Positions 38,945-50,954 of a stretch of DNA of 64,000 nt are shown piece by piece. The first letter of the stretch is position 1; every line of letters starts with the position of its first letter. The stretch spans positions 124,001 through 188,000 of the forward strand of contig NZ_JANTYU010000001.1 of the NCBI RefSeq assembly GCF_024806835.1. Direction: 5' to 3'. Made by a program: the position numbers and the translations under genes. Under the pieces are notes generated by a model. That model had not been told where the DNA came from and did no database searches. It saw only the letters and a program-made list of their open reading frames with translations. Source of the DNA: Xanthomonas sp. 3793 (GTDB lineage: Bacteria > Pseudomonadota > Gammaproteobacteria > Xanthomonadales > Xanthomonadaceae).

Positions 38945-39433
38945 TTAGGCCTTCGCAGAACTGGAAAATTCGGCCTTGAGTGGGGAAGTGAATCGGGCGG
39001 CGAACTCGGCCGGCGGGACATCGCCGATCGATGAGTGCGTCCGGAAATGATTGTAATCGACCCTCCAGTTTTCGATCTTCTCACGGGCGTCGTCGAGCGA
39101 CAGGAACCAGTGCGTGTTGAGGCACTCATCCCGGAAGCTGCCATTGAAAGACTCGATAAAGGGGTTGTCGGTCGGTTTGCCGGGCCGGGAATAATCCATG
39201 GTCACCGCGTTGTCGTAGGCCCAGCGATCCATCACCATCGATGTGAACTCGCTACCATTGTCGTTCTGGAGGCGCTGCGGCAGCTTGCGTTCGTGTCGCA
39301 GTCGTTCCATCACGGCCACCACGTCTTCGCCCTTGAGTTGCTGATCCACTTCGATGGCCAGACTTTCCTTGGTGAAGTTGCCCACAACGGTCAAGGCCCG
39401 GAAGCGACGTCCGTCGAATAACGCATCAGCCAC
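38945..39433 (-). pseudogene. IS3-family transposase, 3' fragment (IS407/IS1404-like)
   Basis: About 160 residues cover the C-terminal half of an OrfB rve integrase core: DNGSEFTS, ...[55 protein letters not shown]. The first DDE aspartate region and all of OrfA are missing, so the element is inactive. It marks the left edge of the toxin-immunity cassette. Confidence 0.85.
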
Positions 39434-39737
39434 GAAATCAGATCATGTCCCTGATCGTAACTTACGCGGCCTCGATGCAGGGGGCTGCAGGTAATTGCTT
39501 AGATATCAATCGATTGCACGGAGACACGAACTAACGAGATCCACAGCTCTCCGAACCAGTCATCCCAACACGGGCGCTTGCTCTAAAAGATCGTTGACTC
39601 GCTTAGAGAGTTGCTCCTCACCAACTTAACATAGATCCCCTACAATTCACCGAACGCAACCACGGAAAGACAGAACCCTGTCTGTGAAGCCGAGGCGTTC
39701 CGTGCCAATCGCTAACAAGTTTCAAGGAGACAGACAG

Positions 39738-40367
39738 ATGCAGGAATTGAAGGCACGTACTCCTCTCAACCGCGCGATGGACTGCACGCGTCGCTGGTCC
39801 GTGCTTGCCCTGAGCGTGATGCTGACGGCATGCCAAGCTCCGCACACGGAATCGGCTGCGATTTCGGAGCCGCAAGCGGCGAGCGCACCAGCCGCCACGA
39901 CTAAAACCCCTGCCCCGTCGCAGGCTTCTGCACCGGAGGCGGTAGTCTCTGCCGCCGAACAGGACGCGTCACCGAAAACGGCTGCCGATGCACCCGTCAC
40001 CGATGAGGAAGGAAATCCTTATCGGCCGGATGATTCGTACAATCGGGCCAACCTGCGCCCAGAGTTCAAGAAGTGCGCGGCCGCCAGCGATGCGGTGACA
40101 TCGGCGATGCAGGCATGCGCAGACGAAGAATTCCTTTGGCAGCAGAAACGTATGCGTGCTGCGCTCGCGACCATCGACGCGGGTCCGGATAGCGAATTCA
40201 AGGACAAGCTGGGTGACGAGCAGGACGCCTACATGCGTGACACCAATCGCTACTGCCAATTCGACGCCGCCACACAGGGTCAAGGTCAAATGCTGGACGC
40301 TCAATCCTGCCGCATCAACCGTTACGCCAACCGTGCCGATGCACTTGAGGCGTTGATTTCGAAGTAA
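39738..40367 (+). CDS. X-Tfi: LprI-like lysozyme-inhibitor lipoprotein (immunity protein)
   Basis: The 209-residue lipoprotein (ATG 39738 after AAGGAGA) has a lipobox LTAC near residue 31, then an Ala/Pro/Thr-rich linker and a C-terminal ~100-residue DUF1311/LprI-like domain. That domain has four cysteines and the family pattern: KKCAAASDAV, ADEEF..QQKRM, DEQDAYMRDTNRYC and QSCRINRYANRADAL. LprI-type proteins inhibit lysozyme. It lies 24 bases before a T4SS peptidoglycan-hydrolase toxin, so it should protect the cell's own periplasm. TACAAT at 39641-39646 is a possible -10 box. Confidence 0.85.
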   Translation: MQELKARTPLNRAMDCTRRWSVLALSVMLTACQAPHTESAAISEPQAASAPAATTKTPAPSQASAPEAVVSAAEQDASPKTAADAPVTDEEGNPYRPDDSYNRANLRPEFKKCAAASDAVTSAMQACADEEFLWQQKRMRAALATIDAGPDSEFKDKLGDEQDAYMRDTNRYCQFDAATQGQGQMLDAQSCRINRYANRADALEALISK

Positions 40368-40391
40368 TCCCATCGCAAAGGAGTGCAGAAA

Positions 40392-42764
40392 ATGGATGTA
40401 GTTGATCAAGCGAAGCAGAAGATGGACAGCTGGCATATTGGCCAGACCTCGGCGCATCGTGAATCCGGCGGGCGTGGTCCAGGTACCGTGTCGACCGGCG
40501 TGGGCGATCATGGCGGTATCTCGTATGGCACCTACCAGTTCTCGACCAACACGGGTGGTGCCGCGGAGTACGTCGCGGCGTCAGCGTACCGCAGCCGGTT
40601 CGCCGGCCTACAGCCAGGCACTCCGGAGTTTGGTGCGAAGTGGCAGGAAGTGGCGGCTGCTGATCCTGGAGGTTTCGCCAAGGACCAGCATGACTTCATT
40701 CAGACCCTTTACTACGACAAGCAGATGCAGCGCTTGCAGGATGTGGGCATTGACCTGTCCGGCCGCGGCGCGGCAGTTCAGGATGCGCTGTGGAGCACGT
40801 CGGTCCAGTACCGGGATCTGACCCGTTCGGTGTTTCAGACAGGGCTCAGGGAGGCCTACGGAGAAAACTACAACCTTGCACAGCTGACTGACGAGCAGAT
40901 CATCCGCGCCGCGCAGGACTACAAGGTCGGCCACATCGAGACCAACTTCAAGAGTTCCCCTGACTGGTGGCCAGGGCTGCGCGATCGTGCGGTCTCTGAG
41001 AAGGGCGATCTGGTGGCACTGGCGCGCTACGACGCAGTCAATCGCAATCCTGAGCCGTATCGGGGCAAGGACTACCAGCAAGCATTCGGTGAGCAAGAAC
41101 CGCAGCAGTCGCGCGGCCGTACGCGTGCCAACCCCATGGCCGACGGAATGCTGGTGTCGGGTGAGCGTGGTGCTGAGGTGGAAGCGCTGCAGAACAAGCT
41201 GATCCAGGCCGGTTACACCGGCAAGAACGGCCAGCCGCTGTCGCCTGACAAGCACTACGGGTCCAACACCGAGTACGCCGTGCGCGAGTTCCAGAAAGCC
41301 AACGGCCTGACAGAGGACGGCAAGGCTGGCAAAGACACGCTTGATGCGCTGGACAATGCAGTGCGCCAGCAGAGCAATGTAGGGCCGGTATCCGTTGGAC
41401 CTACTGAACACCGCGCTCCCCCGCCTGCAGCACCGTCCGCACCCGTGCAGCAACAAACCGCACCGGTGCGTGACTTTTCTTCCGGCGAGCGCATCCGGGT
41501 GGTCGAGCCGCTTGGGAGCGCCGACAACAATGCCAATCGGACCATCCGACATGGCACTTCGGGCGAAGATGCCTTCCGCGACCTGCAGATCCACCACCCC
41601 AAAGCCAACCGCGAGGCCGTGCGCACGGGCAATGCTGCGCTCGCCGACCGCGCTTCGGGAATGGTTGAAGGGGAGCTGGAAACCGTCCGCACCAGTGGCG
41701 ACCGTAATGGCATTCCACTGGTTCATAAGGACCTGATCCTGACCGATCAGGAATGGCGTCGCGACGTGATGATCCCCAATCCAGTCGCTGGCTATGTGGA
41801 AGTCAATGAGAACAAGTGGAACTCCATCAGCATCTGGAGCCATCCGGCAGGTCACCCGGAGCGCGAACTGCTCGGCCAGGTGCTGCATGGTGAGCGCGGT
41901 AGCTCGCCATACAAGTCCGGCGACTATGTCGAGTACGGTGCACCGTTGATCAAGCAATCCGACGCTGGTTCGCCGGGTGCGGTGCATGCCCATATAGAGC
42001 TGGAGCCGGACCAGTACCGCAAGTACCTGGGCGACATGCTCAACGACCGTCTGACCCTGGACCGTAATGCACCCACCCGGACAGTGCCTTCGCAGAACGC
42101 CATGGCCGACGGCATGCTCACCAAGACCGAGCGCGGCGATGAGGTCAAGGCAATGCAGGAAAAACTGGCCGGTCTTGGCTATCAAGGCAAGGACGGCAAG
42201 CCGCTCTCCACCACCGGCTACTTCGGAGATGACACCTTCGCGGCGGTTCAGGCATTCCAACGTGCCAATGGGATGAACGACGACGGCAAAGCCGGCAACA
42301 AGACGCTTGCTGCATTGGACGCTATGGTAGCGGAGAAGCAGCAGCCCAAGGCCGAGCCAAGCATGCGTGATGCATCGAACCTGGACAACGCATGCTTCGA
42401 GCAGGCGGTCGGCAAGCTGCAGGTCATGGAAAAGCAGCGTGCGCAAGCCGGCATGCGTCCGGTATTCAGCGACGATGAGCAGATCGAGCGTGCAGCGGGT
42501 CAGCTGGTGGTCGCGACCAAGGCCGCCGGAATGGACCGAATTGATTCTGTGGTCGCTCGACTGGACGGCTCCGGCGTGTTCGCGGTGCAGGGTGAGATGA
42601 CCGACCCGGCTGCACGCCGCGCTTTGGTCGAACACAGCCAGGCGATCTCGCAGACCGTGGAGGCCAGCACCCGCCAAGCGGAGCAGGCCAATACGCAGTC
42701 TCAGAATCAGCAGAGCCAGAACCAGCACCGCGAGCAGGAACAGAATCGCGCACGCGGAATGTAA
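40392..42764 (+). CDS. X-Tfe: T4SS-secreted peptidoglycan hydrolase with XVIPCD signal
   Basis: The 790-residue toxin starts at ATG 40392 after AAAGGAG. Residues ~1-230 resemble a lysozyme/transglycosylase (ESGG at 24-27, HGGISYGTYQF ~40-50). Residues ~250-325 are a PG_binding_1 domain, and ~425-560 look like an M23 metallopeptidase: H445/D447 in VHKDLIL, H532 and H534 in VHAHIEL, though the first site is degenerate. A second PG_binding_1 domain spans ~570-645. The C-terminal ~130 residues are an XVIPCD (AGMDRIDSVVARLDGSGVFAVQG...) ending in a Gln-rich tail, the signal recognised by VirD4 of the Xanthomonas antibacterial T4SS. It is the partner of the upstream lipoprotein. Confidence 0.9.
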   Translation: MDVVDQAKQKMDSWHIGQTSAHRESGGRGPGTVSTGVGDHGGISYGTYQFSTNTGGAAEYVAASAYRSRFAGLQPGTPEFGAKWQEVAAADPGGFAKDQHDFIQTLYYDKQMQRLQDVGIDLSGRGAAVQDALWSTSVQYRDLTRSVFQTGLREAYGENYNLAQLTDEQIIRAAQDYKVGHIETNFKSSPDWWPGLRDRAVSEKGDLVALARYDAVNRNPEPYRGKDYQQAFGEQEPQQSRGRTRANPMADGMLVSGERGAEVEALQNKLIQAGYTGKNGQPLSPDKHYGSNTEYAVREFQKANGLTEDGKAGKDTLDALDNAVRQQSNVGPVSVGPTEHRAPPPAAPSAPVQQQTAPVRDFSSGERIRVVEPLGSADNNANRTIRHGTSGEDAFRDLQIHHPKANREAVRTGNAALADRASGMVEGELETVRTSGDRNGIPLVHKDLILTDQEWRRDVMIPNPVAGYVEVNENKWNSISIWSHPAGHPERELLGQVLHGERGSSPYKSGDYVEYGAPLIKQSDAGSPGAVHAHIELEPDQYRKYLGDMLNDRLTLDRNAPTRTVPSQNAMADGMLTKTERGDEVKAMQEKLAGLGYQGKDGKPLSTTGYFGDDTFAAVQAFQRANGMNDDGKAGNKTLAALDAMVAEKQQPKAEPSMRDASNLDNACFEQAVGKLQVMEKQRAQAGMRPVFSDDEQIERAAGQLVVATKAAGMDRIDSVVARLDGSGVFAVQGEMTDPAARRALVEHSQAISQTVEASTRQAEQANTQSQNQQSQNQHREQEQNRARGM

Positions 42765-42775
42765 GCCGCAGCGAG

Positions 42776-42807
42776 CTGCCGGTGGCCGCTAATGCGCTAC
42801 CGGCAGG
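42776..42807 (+). terminator. Stem-loop after the toxin gene
   Basis: CTGCCGGT and ACCGGCAG form an 8-bp stem around a 15-base loop, 12 bases after the stop codon. It lacks a T-run, so it may be a weak terminator or an mRNA-stabilising hairpin. Confidence 0.35.
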
Positions 42808-42867
42808 CCGCAACGCCTTGCGGATTGGCGATAGCTTCCCCGCACGCTCTTATCGCTGGTGCGTTGG

Positions 42868-43800
42868 TTAGGCCCTGTGCAAGAGCCGCCAATCGTAGGG
42901 TTGACGCAACGATCCGCGATGTGGAGCGTTGGGAATCTTCCCTTCGTCGACATTGCCGGTTGCGCCCTTCCCCACAAGCATAGCGACCTGGGTGACTTCA
43001 CCGTTGCTTCGATAAAGAGCAATCGGTGTAAGTTGCTGCACCGGCGTACGGAACTCAACGGGCGTTAGTCTGCCCAGGCTATCGTGCGGGATCTGTTGGT
43101 TGTAATCGGCCAGCCAGTGTTCGGGCTGTTCGCGGACCTCGCTCAGCGTGCGGAAGATATGTATGTCCAGCACGCCGCACCTGTAGCTGCCGTTGAAGCG
43201 TTCGATGAAACCGTTTTGCATCGGACGCCCCGGCTCGATGAAATCCAATGCGATGCCTTTGCGCTCGGCCCACTCGGCCAAGGCTAACGCGACAAATTCC
43301 GGTCCGTTGTCCAGGCGAAGCTTAGCGGGATAGCCGCGCCAGGCTGCGATGCGTTCCAAGGTGCGGATGACGCGGGCGGCCAGAAGATTCAAGTCCACTT
43401 CGATTGCCAAGGCTTCCCGACTGAAATCGTCGATGACATTGAACGTGCGGAAGCGTCGATCATCCCATAGCGCATCGGACATGAAGTCGATCGACCATCC
43501 GGCATTGGGGCAAGCTCCGCATGCCAACGGTTGTGGATAGCGCGTAGGGAGCCTACGCCTGCTGCGACGACGCTGATTGAGCTTCATCAGGCAATACACG
43601 CGCCAAACCCTCTTGTGATTCCACACATGTCCGCGACGGCGGATGATCTGAAACAGCTTCCCAAAACCACGCTCGGGAAAGCGCTCGGCCAATTCGGACA
43701 ACAGCGCAATGACCTCCTCGTCGCGATCGGGACGACGCCGATAGCGCGCTGTCGAGCGCGCCACGCCAAGCGCTGAGCAAGGAGGCTGACAGCTGCCCTT
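42868..43800 (-). pseudogene. IS3-family transposase OrfB, both ends altered
   Basis: About 300 residues include the rve integrase core: PNAGWSIDFMSDALWDDRRFRTFNVIDD, ...LRLDNGPEF and GFIERFNGSYRCGVLDIHIF, so the DDE triad appears present. The N-terminus is cut: LGVARSTARYRRR begins in the middle of the family's usual start, and no OrfA is found. After FRTPVQQLTPI the C-terminus diverges into ~50 unrelated residues. It is a different element from that at 38945 and bounds the toxin cassette on the right. Confidence 0.8.
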
Positions 43801-43928
43801 CCCTATCCACGATAACGATCCCTAAGCCTAGAGATCGGATAGCAGCTCCCTGCCCTACCCTGTGCGACAAGGTCCGCTTTAGGCCAGGAGCGGACCTTCG
43901 CCGAGCCCACCCACCGACCAGCGATCGC

Positions 43929-45528
<1,600 letters not shown>

Positions 45529-45573
45529 GGCGCCAATCTACGCCCCCGAAACACATTCTTGCAGAGGCATAAT

Positions 45574-45589
45574 CGGATATCGCTTATAC
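45574..45589. promoter_or_regulatory. Candidate LysR operator 1 (flavodoxin/LysR divergent region)
   Basis: CGGATATCGCTTATAC lies 14 bases before the LysR start and 46 bases before the flavodoxin start. It matches CGGATATCACTCATGC at 49333-49348 at 13 of 16 positions. Flanking bases extend it into an ATAA-N11-TTAT dyad. Confidence 0.5.
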
Positions 45590-45602
45590 CTGGAGCGCAT
45601 CA

Positions 45603-46496
45603 ATGAGCGTAGAGAACTACGACCAGTTGGCCATGTTCGTCCTGGTGGCGCGGGAGCGCAGCTTTACCCGTGCTGCCGCCCAGTTGGGCATATCCCAGCC
45701 TGCCCTGAGCAGATCGATGCGTCAGCTGGAAGAGCGCTTGGGTGTGCGCCTGCTTGCCCGGACCACGCGCAGTGTTTCGCCCACCGAGGCCGGAGAACAG
45801 CTGCTGCGGGTGATTTCACCGCGCTTCGAGGAAATCGACACGGAGTTGGCGCAGCTCAACGCTTACCGCGACAAGCCCGCCGGTCGCCTCCGCATCACAG
45901 CGGGTGAGCATGCTGCGCTCACCGTGATGCAACCGGTGCTGGGCAAGCTATTGCCAGCCAATCCCGACCTGAACATCGAGGTGATCGTCGACTACGGACT
46001 GACCGACATCGTGGCCGAGTGCTTCGACGCCGGTATCCGTATGGGCGAGCAGGTGACCAAGGATATGATCGCCGTGCGCGTTGGACCGGACCTGCGCATG
46101 GCAGTCGTCGGATCGCCTGCCTATTTCCGCCACCATCCAAAGCCGAAGTCACCGCACGACCTCACCCGGCACAACTGCATCACCATTCGCCTGCCGACCC
46201 ACGGCGGGATTTTCGCGTGGGAGTTCGAAAAGAAGGGCCAGGAACTGAAAGTGCGGGTGGAAGGCCAGCTGGTGTTCAACAACATCGCTCTGCGCCTGGG
46301 CGCCGCACTGGAGGGGCTGGGGCTTGCCTACATGCCCGAAGATCTGGTGCGCGCCCACGTGCAGTCAGGCGCCCTGGTCCACGTCCTGCAGGACTGGTGC
46401 CCCTCCTTCCCTGGCTACCACCTGTACTACCCCAGTCGCAGACAATCATCACCTGCGTTCACCGTGCTGCGTGATGCGCTGCGCTATCGGGGTTGA
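45603..46496 (+). CDS. LysR-family transcriptional regulator B
   Basis: The 297-residue protein has the HTH SFTRAAAQLGISQPALSRSMRQLEERLG and an effector domain ending HLYYPSRRQSSPAF. It is a paralogue of the regulator at 30334, about half identical by eye. It sits inside the redox island between two minus-strand units, and a shared motif upstream of each unit and of its own start suggests it is the local regulator. Confidence 0.92.
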   Translation: MSVENYDQLAMFVLVARERSFTRAAAQLGISQPALSRSMRQLEERLGVRLLARTTRSVSPTEAGEQLLRVISPRFEEIDTELAQLNAYRDKPAGRLRITAGEHAALTVMQPVLGKLLPANPDLNIEVIVDYGLTDIVAECFDAGIRMGEQVTKDMIAVRVGPDLRMAVVGSPAYFRHHPKPKSPHDLTRHNCITIRLPTHGGIFAWEFEKKGQELKVRVEGQLVFNNIALRLGAALEGLGLAYMPEDLVRAHVQSGALVHVLQDWCPSFPGYHLYYPSRRQSSPAFTVLRDALRYRG

Positions 46497-46499
46497 GCG

Positions 46500-47642
<1,143 letters not shown>

Positions 47643-47665
47643 TGCGGTCTCCATGTAGGGCGCTG

Positions 47666-48820
47666 TCAGGGCCCGGGTGCCGGGGTCTGTTCCAGTGCCT
47701 GCAATGCGCGAGTGGATGCGGCCGCGTAGCCGCTGTGGTGCAGCAGTTGGGCCAGGTGCTGCAACTGTGCGCGGCTAAGGCCCACGCGCTGGCTGGCCGC
47801 CATGTGCGAGCGCAGCTGCGCCTCCACGCCGGGCATCGCCGCCAGCGCGCCCACCGTCGCCAGTTCACGGCTCTGCCAGTCCAGGTTGTCGCGCTCGAAG
47901 ATGTCACCGAACAGATGCGTCTGCAGGTACTGGTTGATTATGGGGGCGAAGTCCATGACCGGCCCGGTCACCGGGGCGCCGGAGATCCGGGTCTGGTTGG
48001 CGGTGCCCACCGCGCGCAGTGCGTCGCCCACGGGAACCTCCCCTGTGGGCGGCTGCCCGGGTGCGGTGGCGATACCCTGCGCCTCACGTGCGCGCAGCAC
48101 CCTCATCAATTCGCCCAAGGCATTGAGGCTCTTTGGGAACCCCGCATAGGCATACAGCTGCACGAGCACTTCCTTTGTCTCGCTCAGCGTCAGGCCAGCA
48201 TCCAGGCCCCGGCGCAACGCCGCGTTGAGCTGGAGCATGTCGCTGCTGGCCGCGGCGGCCGCAATCAGCGGGATCGCCTGCTGCCTGGACGAAAGCGGCC
48301 CGACAACGGGAGCGTCGATGCTTGCTGACGCCTGGCGATACGTGTCATCGCTGACCTGCTCCAGCCAGGCCACCGATTTGCCGTCTGCCACACCGGTCAC
48401 CGCAAGGTGAGTCATCGCGCTGTGCGGCGAGGCGCCATGCCAATGCTTGACCCCGGCCGGACACACCACCACATCCCCGGTGTGTATCTGCTGCACCGGC
48501 TTGCCCCACTCCTGGGTCAGCCCAACGCCGGATGTAACCACCAGTCGCTGACCGGCGGGGTGGGTGTGCCAGGCCGAACGTGCGCCCGGGTCGAAGCTGA
48601 CGTATGCGGAAGAGGCCTGCAGCTCCTTGTCTGCTGGGAACAGGGGATCCACCCGCACCGTGCCGACGAAGTTCTCCGCCGGACCGGCAGCGGATAACTG
48701 CGTGCCCGCTTGAGTGATCTTCTGCGTGGGCGTTTCGCCGGCGCAAGCGAATGGTGCCGCCATGCTCAATGCAGCGCCCAGCAGAGCAGTCTGCGCGGGT
48801 GATTGACGACGCGCGCTCAT
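47666..48820 (-). CDS. Exported cupin-carboxymuconolactone decarboxylase fusion
   Basis: The 384-residue protein has an N-terminal signal-like stretch (ALLGAALSMAAPFACA). A cupin follows (about 55-150; metal site ARSAWHTHPAGQRLVV and a second GVKHWHGA motif). Two copies of the CMD alpha-helical domain come next, the first around LNAALRRGLDAGLTLSETKEVLVQLYAYAGFP and the second around DLDWQSRELATVGALAAMPGVE. The combination is common as a single-chain 'cupin-CMD' but is usually cytosolic. Its start overlaps the truncated hydrolase stop (ATGA). Confidence 0.88.
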   Translation of the reverse strand: MSARRQSPAQTALLGAALSMAAPFACAGETPTQKITQAGTQLSAAGPAENFVGTVRVDPLFPADKELQASSAYVSFDPGARSAWHTHPAGQRLVVTSGVGLTQEWGKPVQQIHTGDVVVCPAGVKHWHGASPHSAMTHLAVTGVADGKSVAWLEQVSDDTYRQASASIDAPVVGPLSSRQQAIPLIAAAAASSDMLQLNAALRRGLDAGLTLSETKEVLVQLYAYAGFPKSLNALGELMRVLRAREAQGIATAPGQPPTGEVPVGDALRAVGTANQTRISGAPVTGPVMDFAPIINQYLQTHLFGDIFERDNLDWQSRELATVGALAAMPGVEAQLRSHMAASQRVGLSRAQLQHLAQLLHHSGYAAASTRALQALEQTPAPGP

Positions 48821-49218
48821 GGAGCCAGCGTCCGGGCGTAGAACGTGGGCGGCTGGCCGCCGCTCGCACCCTGATAGGCCGCATCGGCGGTTATCGCGAT
48901 GTAGCCCTGCCCGGCCAACCGCTGCGCGTACAGGCCGGCCACCTGCTCCTTGACCCCGCCGTTGGGGTGGGCGACCACGATGGTCGGATACTTCCGCGAA
49001 GCATCGAAGCTGGCTGCTGTGTAGAAGTTGGCCGCGATCTCGATTCCATTCGGCGGATAGGACACCGAGTGGACGTTGACCTCGTCGAGCACATTGCGCG
49101 TAACCGCGCTTTCATAGGCCAGTTTGAACGGGCTGAGCCTGTAGTCGGCGGCGGTGGCGTTGCCTGCCGCCAAGCCAAGAGACACCGCCAACAGCGTGGG
49201 GTGCACGATGTGCTTCAT
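48817..49218 (-). pseudogene. Truncated dienelactone-hydrolase-like gene (N-terminal part)
   Basis: The 133-residue product has a signal peptide (LLAVSLGLAAGNATA) and the N-terminal third of an alpha/beta hydrolase of the dienelactone-hydrolase type: IAANFYTAASFDASRKYPTIVVAHPNGGVKEQVAGLYAQRLAGQGYIAITADAAYQGASGG. It then ends after ~20 unrelated residues (QPPTFYARTLAP), before any nucleophile elbow. The catalytic Ser, Asp and His are absent, so it is a 3' deletion remnant. It keeps translational coupling to the cupin-CMD gene (ATGA overlap). Confidence 0.8.
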
Positions 49219-49332
49219 TCAACTGCTCCCAGTTTGGACGCTACCCTCATACCGGTGCGTGCGGCGCGCGCACGTTAGATGGGATCAGGAGTAACGCTAA
49301 TCACCGTGCACGCATGGATATAGAGCATCGGC

Positions 49333-49359
49333 CGGATATCACTCATGCGCGCACGATAT
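49333..49359. promoter_or_regulatory. Candidate LysR operator 2
   Basis: CGGATATCACTCATGCG (49333-49349), then N5 and GATAT (49355-49359), form an ATATC-N14-GATAT dyad. It lies ~118 bases before the truncated hydrolase / cupin-CMD / AKR unit. The same arrangement recurs at 50602-50625. Confidence 0.55.
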
Positions 49360-49438
49360 GAATGGTGCCTCGGCGTGCGACGCAGCGATCAAGTTCCGCA
49401 AACCGCCATTGCGCGATTCAGGCACCAGGCACGTCAGC

Positions 49439-50533
49439 TCAACGATCGAGATGCTTGTTCTCCAGAAACTCGCTCACCAGATCAGCGATCTGGACGTTGT
49501 TGAGGTCCGAGAACAAGAAGTGGCTGTTGCCACGGATTCCCATGTCCGGCAAATGGATCAGGGTGACGTCCCCACCCTGCCGATTGACGGCGTCGCGCCA
49601 GGCGCGGGCCATTTCCAACCGTGCCCGCCAGCTGTCCTGCGCGGGCAGGTCAACGGGCTTGTCAGGAATGTTGTCGCCATACAGCACCAGAATGGGAATC
49701 CGCGTCAGCGCCTTGAACTCCTCAGGCGAAACCACCGAAGGTGCGACCGTATCGAATGCACTGGGAATCGGCGCCGGCGCGTCGTCCTTGGCAAACACGA
49801 AGCTGCTGCCAGGCTCGAAGGCTACGATTGCGCGAACATTCGGGCTTTTTATCGCCGTCATCCAGCCAGGGCCTCCTGCCTGCGAATGGGTAAACAGGAT
49901 CGCAGGGCCCGTCTTCTGCAGCACAGCAGCTACCCCGTCAGAGACTACCCCGAGGTCAAACGGCCCCGTATTTGGCGTGACCGAACGGAAAAACTGCTCA
50001 AGCGTGGCCTTCCCTGTCGGGAATTGGCTGCCGCCAAAGTACGCCGGCCAGAGGCCAATTCGGAACTGGTTAAACCACATCTGCTCATCAGCCACTGGCT
50101 TCAGCGTGGACTCGACCATGCTTCGGCCGGCTTTGCCTCGCCTTGGCTGATCGATCAGGTAAGTAGTGAAGCGACGACGCAGGAACAGGTTCTGGAAGCC
50201 CTCGCGCCCATCGGCAGTCGTTTCCCAACTCTTGGAAGACTGGCCCGCGCCGTGCCACATTACGATCGGCAGCGGACGCGCATTTACCGGCTTCTGATAG
50301 AAGGCATAGACGTGATCGCCGTGGTAGCTCTGGCCATCCGGATTGGAGGGTTTCAATGGATCGAACGTGCCGGGTTCCGTCTTTTCCATGCCACCAGCGA
50401 GGAAACTTCCCTGCGAATCGATCTGCAGTGGCTCGCTCGCCATGGCAGTCGTGGTGCAGAGGGAAACCGCCATCCAGATCAGTGCGGAGGGGACGCCAGG
50501 CACCAGAGTGCGGAGTCGGGTGCGAGTCTGCAT
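49439..50533 (-). CDS. Secreted alpha/beta-fold hydrolase
   Basis: The 364-residue protein has a Sec-type signal peptide (about 1-32, ending TTAMASEP). The alpha/beta hydrolase fold has an oxyanion-side PIVMWHGAGQSSKSWE and a nucleophile elbow FTHSQAGGPG (Ser between His and Gln), followed by an acid near ILVLYGDN and a histidine in FLFSDLNNVQ or RGNSHFLF. It probably hydrolyses an ester or lactone. It ends ~220 bases from the start of the truncated hydrolase. Confidence 0.85.
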   Translation of the reverse strand: MQTRTRLRTLVPGVPSALIWMAVSLCTTTAMASEPLQIDSQGSFLAGGMEKTEPGTFDPLKPSNPDGQSYHGDHVYAFYQKPVNARPLPIVMWHGAGQSSKSWETTADGREGFQNLFLRRRFTTYLIDQPRRGKAGRSMVESTLKPVADEQMWFNQFRIGLWPAYFGGSQFPTGKATLEQFFRSVTPNTGPFDLGVVSDGVAAVLQKTGPAILFTHSQAGGPGWMTAIKSPNVRAIVAFEPGSSFVFAKDDAPAPIPSAFDTVAPSVVSPEEFKALTRIPILVLYGDNIPDKPVDLPAQDSWRARLEMARAWRDAVNRQGGDVTLIHLPDMGIRGNSHFLFSDLNNVQIADLVSEFLENKHLDR

Positions 50534-50954
50534 GGGTCACTCCTGACAAATCGTCAGGGGAATCTACTCTCGGGAGCCTGCTGGAAGAAGATCGCAAGTG
50601 CATATCACTCATGCGTGGAGGATATATATGCCAGGCCTACGGCATGGCAGTGGCCAGTAGACGCAGCGCTTCGAAGACGTTCTTCAATCAGGCGCGTCTC
50701 AATCGGGGGTGGGTCAACTGACCGGCCGCTCCTGCCACATCGCGCAAGCGGTCGAGTTGGCAGGTCGGGGTTGGGTTCCATCGCGAACGCACGACCGATT
50801 GTCGAAGCTGGAAAGTTCAGATCCTGCGCGGCCCAACTCGCTTAGATGTGCTCCAACACCCCTGCTCTCGCTCCATCACGAATCTGCTCTCTCTCTCTCT
50901 CCGGGTTGCTCGCCAAGTCAACAAATCAGGCGCTGGCTGAAGCGACACGCCGCC
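50534..50954. promoter_or_regulatory. Promoter region of the secreted hydrolase; candidate LysR operator 3 and CT repeat
   Basis: ATATCACTCATGCG (50602-50615), N5 and GATAT (50621-50625) repeat operator 2 almost exactly, 69 bases before the hydrolase start. A (CT)7 microsatellite lies at 50887-50900. No gene is supported here. Confidence 0.55.

Noticed and set aside
50887-50900. (CT)7 repeat as a phase-variation tract
   Set aside because: It lies outside any supported gene or promoter element, so no effect can be inferred.
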